From assembly GCA_029573725.1 (NCBI GenBank), contig JAKQDQ010000018.1, forward strand, positions 124,001 through 188,000: a stretch of DNA of 64,000 bases. Reading direction: 5' to 3'. The notes under the pieces were generated by a model that saw only the letters and a program-made list of their open reading frames with translations, searched no databases and was not told the DNA's origin. Source of the DNA: Verrucomicrobiota bacterium. Its GTDB lineage: Bacteria; Verrucomicrobiota; Verrucomicrobiia; Limisphaerales; JADLHS01. Made by a program: the position numbers and the translations under genes. Below are positions 60,575 to 64,000 of this stretch, piece by piece; within the stretch, counting starts at the first letter, position 1; every line of letters begins with the position of its first letter.

Positions 60575-61465
60575 TTGAAACCGGTGCAAGAATTGATTGC
60601 CAAGGCCCACACGCTGCTCGAAGCGCTGCCGTATATTCAAAAATTCAGCGGCGCAACCTTCGTTGTGAAGTATGGCGGTTCGTTCATGGATTCGCCCGAC
60701 CCCGCCGTGCGCCAAAGTGTGGCCCGGGACATCGTTTTTCTGGAAGCTGTGGAAATCAACCCGGTGGTGGTGCATGGCGGCGGCAAGGCCATTACGCGCG
60801 CCATGGAACAATCCGGACGGCACGCCGATTTCATCCAAGGGCAACGGGTCACCGACGCCGCGACGGCGCAGATTGTTGATGAAGTGCTTTCCCGTCAGAT
60901 CAACCCCGAGGTGGTGGCCACCATCAATTCCCTGGGCGGCATGGCCGCCGGGTTTGCCGGACCGGATATTTTCCAATGCCGCAAATTGTGGCTGACCGAT
61001 GCCGACCACCCGGAACGGAAAATTGATGTGGGTTACGTGGGGGAAGTGATCGGCGTCAACACCGCGCCGTTGCGGGATTGCCTCCAAAAGGGCATCACGC
61101 CGGTCATCAGTCCCACGGCGCGCGGCGCGGACGGCCAGATCTACAACTGCAATGCGGATGTGGCCGCCGCGCAGCTGGCGGTGGCACTGCAGGCGGAACG
61201 GTTGGTGTTCATGAGCGACGTGCCGGGACTGTTGCGCGATCCGCAGGATGCCGCCACGCTCATCACGCATTTGCCCGTCAGCGAGGTGCCGGCGCTCAAA
61301 TCCGCCGGCGTTGTCGCAAAAGGCATGATCCCCAAGGTGGACAGCGCCGTGGCCGCCATCCAGGCCGGAGTCGAAAAGGTTTCCTTTGTGGATGGGCGGG
61401 TGCCGCACGCGGTGCTGCTCGAGATTTTCACCGATGCCGGCGTCGGGACCATGGTGGTCCGTTAG
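60575..61465 (+). CDS. argB: acetylglutamate kinase
   Basis: A 296-residue amino-acid kinase. The start is TTG 60575, with no ATG in a suitable place; GTG 60584 is an alternative. Motifs are VVKYGGSFMD (phosphate binding), VVVHGGGKAITRAMEQSG, NINADVAAA-like NCNADVAAAQLAVALQ, and FMSDVPGLL near the nucleotide site, ending DGRVPHAVLLEIFTDAGVGT, typical of ArgB. It phosphorylates N-acetylglutamate in arginine synthesis. It is alone here; no other arg gene is in the window. Confidence 0.96.
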   Translation: MKPVQELIAKAHTLLEALPYIQKFSGATFVVKYGGSFMDSPDPAVRQSVARDIVFLEAVEINPVVVHGGGKAITRAMEQSGRHADFIQGQRVTDAATAQIVDEVLSRQINPEVVATINSLGGMAAGFAGPDIFQCRKLWLTDADHPERKIDVGYVGEVIGVNTAPLRDCLQKGITPVISPTARGADGQIYNCNADVAAAQLAVALQAERLVFMSDVPGLLRDPQDAATLITHLPVSEVPALKSAGVVAKGMIPKVDSAVAAIQAGVEKVSFVDGRVPHAVLLEIFTDAGVGTMVVR

Positions 61466-61509
61466 ACGTGCCGGCACGGGCGGCCGCCGTCGCCGGCGCA
61501 CTGTCCGGC

Positions 61510-62718
61510 TCAACTGGGACGCAGGAGATCCAGCAGTGCGCGCGCACCGACCTCCGCAAATGCCGGGTCATTGATGGCGGCGTCCAATTCCTGCACGACA
61601 ATGTCCGTGCGCAGGCTTTGCTTCAGAGAGGAATAAAGGGCCGCGTCGGCCGCGGAATCGGAAAACGGTCCGCCTGGTGCGCTGATCATGCTGCCGCCCC
61701 GCAACGGCAGCAGCACCGCGACCGGACCGGTCGAGCGATTCAGTTTCTCCGCGAGAATGTTGCCGAGCTTGGTGCATTCCTCGGGCGTGGTCCGCATCAA
61801 AGTCACCTGCGGATTGTGTTGATAGAATTTTCGACCGGCGAATTTTGCCGGCACGGTCTCGGGCGGGCCGAAGTTCACCATGTCGAGACAGCCCGTGGAA
61901 ACCACGGCGGGCACCCCGCAACGCGCGGCGGCTTCGAGTCGGGTCGGTCCGGCGGTCAACACGCCGCCCACCAGTTCATCCGCCCATTCGGTGGTGGTAA
62001 TGTCGAGCACCCCCGCCACCAGACCGCTTTCGATCAGCGATTCCATCGTGCGCCCGCCCGTGCCGGTGGCGGCGAACACGATGACTTCGTAGCCGGCAGC
62101 CTCGAGAATTTTCTTCGCGTGTTCGATGCAGGGGGTGGTGTTGCCGAACTGGCTGGCAACAATGAGCGGCTTGTCCGTTGTGGCCGGCGGTTGAGTTTCC
62201 ACCATGCCGCAAATCGCTCCGGCGGCGCGGGCCAGCAATTGCCGGGAGAGCCGGTTCAGTCCGGCCACATCCACGACGCTGGGAAACATGACGATATCCT
62301 TCACCCCAACGTAAGGTGCGACGTTGCCGCTGGCCAGCGTGGACACCATGAGCTTGGGAAAACCCACCGGCAACGCGCGCATCGCTGCGGTCGCGATCGC
62401 CGTTCCGCCACCGCCACCCAGCGAGATGACGCCATCAATCCGCTTCGCTTCAGCCAGTTTTGCGAGCACCACCGGCGCTCCCCGCGACATGACAGTGACG
62501 GACTCGCCACGGTCTTGTCTGGCGGCCAGCGCTGCGAAATCCACTCCCGCGGCGGCGGCGACTTCGCCCCGGGTGATGTCGGGCTTCAGCCTTGGTTCAC
62601 CCACGGTGCCGACATCAATGACGAGCACCTGGTGGCCGCGTTGCTTGATGAGGTCAGCCACGTAACCATGCTCGACACCTTTGGTGTCCATCGTGCCTAA
62701 AATTGCGATGGTGGACAT
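61510..62718 (-). CDS. UPF0261 (Tm-1-like) protein
   Basis: A 402-residue protein of the UPF0261/Tm-1-like ATP-binding family. Characteristic blocks are IAILGTMDTKGVEHGYVADL, VISLGGGGGTAIATAAMRAL, GFPKLMVSTLASGNVAPYVG, IVFAATGTGGRTMESLIESG and DITTTEWADELVGGVL. The family appears in plant Tm-1 resistance proteins and in bacterial sugar- or lactate-like degradation loci; its bacterial reaction is not settled. It is transcribed on the same strand after the ThuA-domain gene with a 102-bp gap. Confidence 0.94.
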   Translation of the reverse strand: MSTIAILGTMDTKGVEHGYVADLIKQRGHQVLVIDVGTVGEPRLKPDITRGEVAAAAGVDFAALAARQDRGESVTVMSRGAPVVLAKLAEAKRIDGVISLGGGGGTAIATAAMRALPVGFPKLMVSTLASGNVAPYVGVKDIVMFPSVVDVAGLNRLSRQLLARAAGAICGMVETQPPATTDKPLIVASQFGNTTPCIEHAKKILEAAGYEVIVFAATGTGGRTMESLIESGLVAGVLDITTTEWADELVGGVLTAGPTRLEAAARCGVPAVVSTGCLDMVNFGPPETVPAKFAGRKFYQHNPQVTLMRTTPEECTKLGNILAEKLNRSTGPVAVLLPLRGGSMISAPGGPFSDSAADAALYSSLKQSLRTDIVVQELDAAINDPAFAEVGARALLDLLRPS

Positions 62719-62820
62719 GCAGTTCTCCCAAATGTCTATTGCAAGCCGTTCACCGAAGCGCGGCGGTAAATGCGCCGCTCTCTTCGGCGTTTTCGCTCCG
62801 AAGAAAACCCAAGCCTGTCA

Positions 62821-64000
62821 TCACTTCGTTTCCTTGCCCGCCGTCCACAGCACCGCGTTGCGCAGGAGTTGAATGTAAGCCGACAGATTGTGCGCATCGC
62901 CGTCATGCCCGAGCGTGAGGCCGACGACGCGGGCCTTGGGATGTTCCACGATGAAGACTTGCGGGAAATCCTTGTTCCTTGCGGCCGAGTGCGCGGTGGC
63001 GAGTACTTTGATGGGCGTACCTTGTGGGTCGGGCTCAAACCAATACAGCTCGTCCTTGACGCTGAATTTGGCGGGAACACCGCGCATCAGCGGATGTGTG
63101 GATTCGGTGACAACCACGTCAAACTTGCCCAGCGGATCGTGCCCGCGCGAACCGCCACCGATAAGGGTGCGATTGTATTCCGGCCAGTCTTTCCAATTAT
63201 ACCAAAGCCCCGGATGCAGACCGATGAGGCCCTTGCCGTTTTGGACATGGCGAACGATGGCCGCCCTGGTGGCGGCGTCGGGGAACGGTTTATTATTGCT
63301 GATGATCAAGACATCCACGGCTTTGAGCGCGTCGGCCAGGTCGCTGGTGGTCTCGGTGTAGTTGGCGCTGACGCCGTCCATTTGGTTCAGCGTCCGCACG
63401 TCCGCTTCGTTGAACCAGCGCTGATAATCATGACTTTCACCACCGCCAATGATCAGGACTTTCAAGCCGTCGCCCCATTGGAATCGAATGGGCGCCGGAA
63501 TTGGGGCGGATGTGGGATTGGGGGATGCGTCCGTCGTGGCGTCGCCCAATTCCGCCGTGATGCTGACGAAGGTGGGCGCGACATTGTTGTCATAGCTGGC
63601 GAGGGTGATTTTTTCCACCACGCCGCCCCTGGATAACGGCCGGGCAAAATAGCGCAACTGCCGGCCTTGCTGCAATAGACTATCCAAGTGATCGAGCGCT
63701 TCAGAGCCGGGCACGTCCACGCGCCGGATGTAGTCGGCGAACTCGATCTTGTTATGCAGGACGAAGGTTTCGGTCGCGCCGTTCGCGTAGTGGACGGTGA
63801 TTTTCGCCACTGGTTTTTCTTCGGCCACCGCCGGATAACCCCAACCGGCAATGCCGCTCAGGAAATGCAGTTTCGTGGCTGGCAGGCCAACCGGGACTTC
63901 AACCTCTTGCGGAAAGCTGCGCGCCAGGCCATCGCCGCCTTTCAGCACGATGACGTTCCTGCCGTTGGGCGTGCGTTGCGGGTTCACGATTTCGAACGGC
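62821..64000 (-). CDS. ThuA-domain protein (partial, runs off the window)
   Basis: At least 392 codons; the frame stays open to the right edge (PFEIVNPQRTPNGRNVIVLK), so the true start lies outside. The first 160 visible residues form a beta-sandwich with LHFLSGIAGWGYPAV and KITVHYANGATETFVLHNKI, like domains that precede enzymatic parts in exported glycosidases. The rest is a ThuA (trehalose-utilisation-like, class I glutamine amidotransferase fold) domain: VLIIGGGESHDYQRWFNEAD, LIISNNKPFPDAATRAAIVR, GLIGLHPGLWYNWKDWPEYN and GLTLGHDGDAHNLSAYIQLL. ThuA proteins are involved in sugar oxidation, but the mechanism is unclear. Confidence 0.92.
   Translation of the reverse strand, partial: PFEIVNPQRTPNGRNVIVLKGGDGLARSFPQEVEVPVGLPATKLHFLSGIAGWGYPAVAEEKPVAKITVHYANGATETFVLHNKIEFADYIRRVDVPGSEALDHLDSLLQQGRQLRYFARPLSRGGVVEKITLASYDNNVAPTFVSITAELGDATTDASPNPTSAPIPAPIRFQWGDGLKVLIIGGGESHDYQRWFNEADVRTLNQMDGVSANYTETTSDLADALKAVDVLIISNNKPFPDAATRAAIVRHVQNGKGLIGLHPGLWYNWKDWPEYNRTLIGGGSRGHDPLGKFDVVVTESTHPLMRGVPAKFSVKDELYWFEPDPQGTPIKVLATAHSAARNKDFPQVFIVEHPKARVVGLTLGHDGDAHNLSAYIQLLRNAVLWTAGKETK

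Noticed and set aside
60565-60879. Frame from ATG 60565 as the start of argB
   Set aside because: It is out of frame with the acetylglutamate kinase and encodes no recognisable protein; the enzyme start is TTG 60575 or GTG 60584.

Overview
The window reads as bacterial chromosome from a GC-rich Gram-negative, most likely a Verrucomicrobiota member of the Pedosphaerales/Limisphaerales type. This is an inference. It rests on many large secreted repeat proteins with a C-terminal 'STNLxxW...FYR' module, a lipoprotein-rich coding set, RNase HIII, a UPF0261/ThuA pair and dispersed short intergenic repeats. No rRNA or taxonomic marker was compared. Nearly all sequence is coding, and two tRNA genes are present.

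Positions 1-11.5 kb (minus strand) hold one tightly packed gene run that looks like an aryl-polyene/flexirubin/xanthomonadin-type fatty-acid-like (type II) biosynthetic cluster. In transcription order it encodes an LpxL-like acyltransferase, a hot-dog dehydratase, a ketosynthase, a ketosynthase-like partner lacking the active site, an acyl carrier protein, a ketosynthase fused to a second partner domain, a polysaccharide deacetylase, a LolA-like carrier, a small lipoprotein, a second dehydratase, a C45 Ntn-hydrolase with a tail of TPR-like helices, a PlsC-type acyltransferase, and then an MlaE/MlaF lipid-transport pair that runs off the left edge. No ketoreductase, starter ligase or MMPL exporter is visible, so the pathway is either incomplete here or non-standard.

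Positions 11.5-20.5 kb hold a WG-repeat protein, a Tat-exported aldo/keto reductase, a lipoprotein, a secreted nucleoside hydrolase, a BNR/sialidase-like protein, a DUF5009-type membrane acyltransferase, and a LytS/LytTR two-component pair. Positions 20.5-29.6 kb hold a MacA-MacB-type efflux operon. Its TolC-like outer-membrane gene is split in two by a block of about 3.6 kb. That block carries rnhC (fused out of frame control into tolC antisense), an SBBP beta-propeller protein, a ParE-type toxin/antitoxin pair and a 5' stub of mutY.

Positions 30-38.4 kb are one gene for a 2802-residue secreted protein with three tandem repeats of about 402 residues. After it come tRNA-Arg(TCG), a coiled-coil lipoprotein, tRNA-Leu(CAG), fabI, an MFS transporter, glnD, a farnesyl-diphosphate synthase, a GH42-type glycosidase lacking the usual acid/base Glu, a DciA-like DUF721 protein and an exported alpha/beta hydrolase. 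Positions 50.3-56.4 kb carry pgk-tpiA-secG and an Opp-type peptide ABC transporter (binding protein plus two permeases, no ATPases). Positions 56.5-60.3 kb carry a propeller-sensor histidine kinase and its LuxR-type regulator. The right end has argB, a UPF0261 protein and a ThuA-domain protein cut by the window edge.
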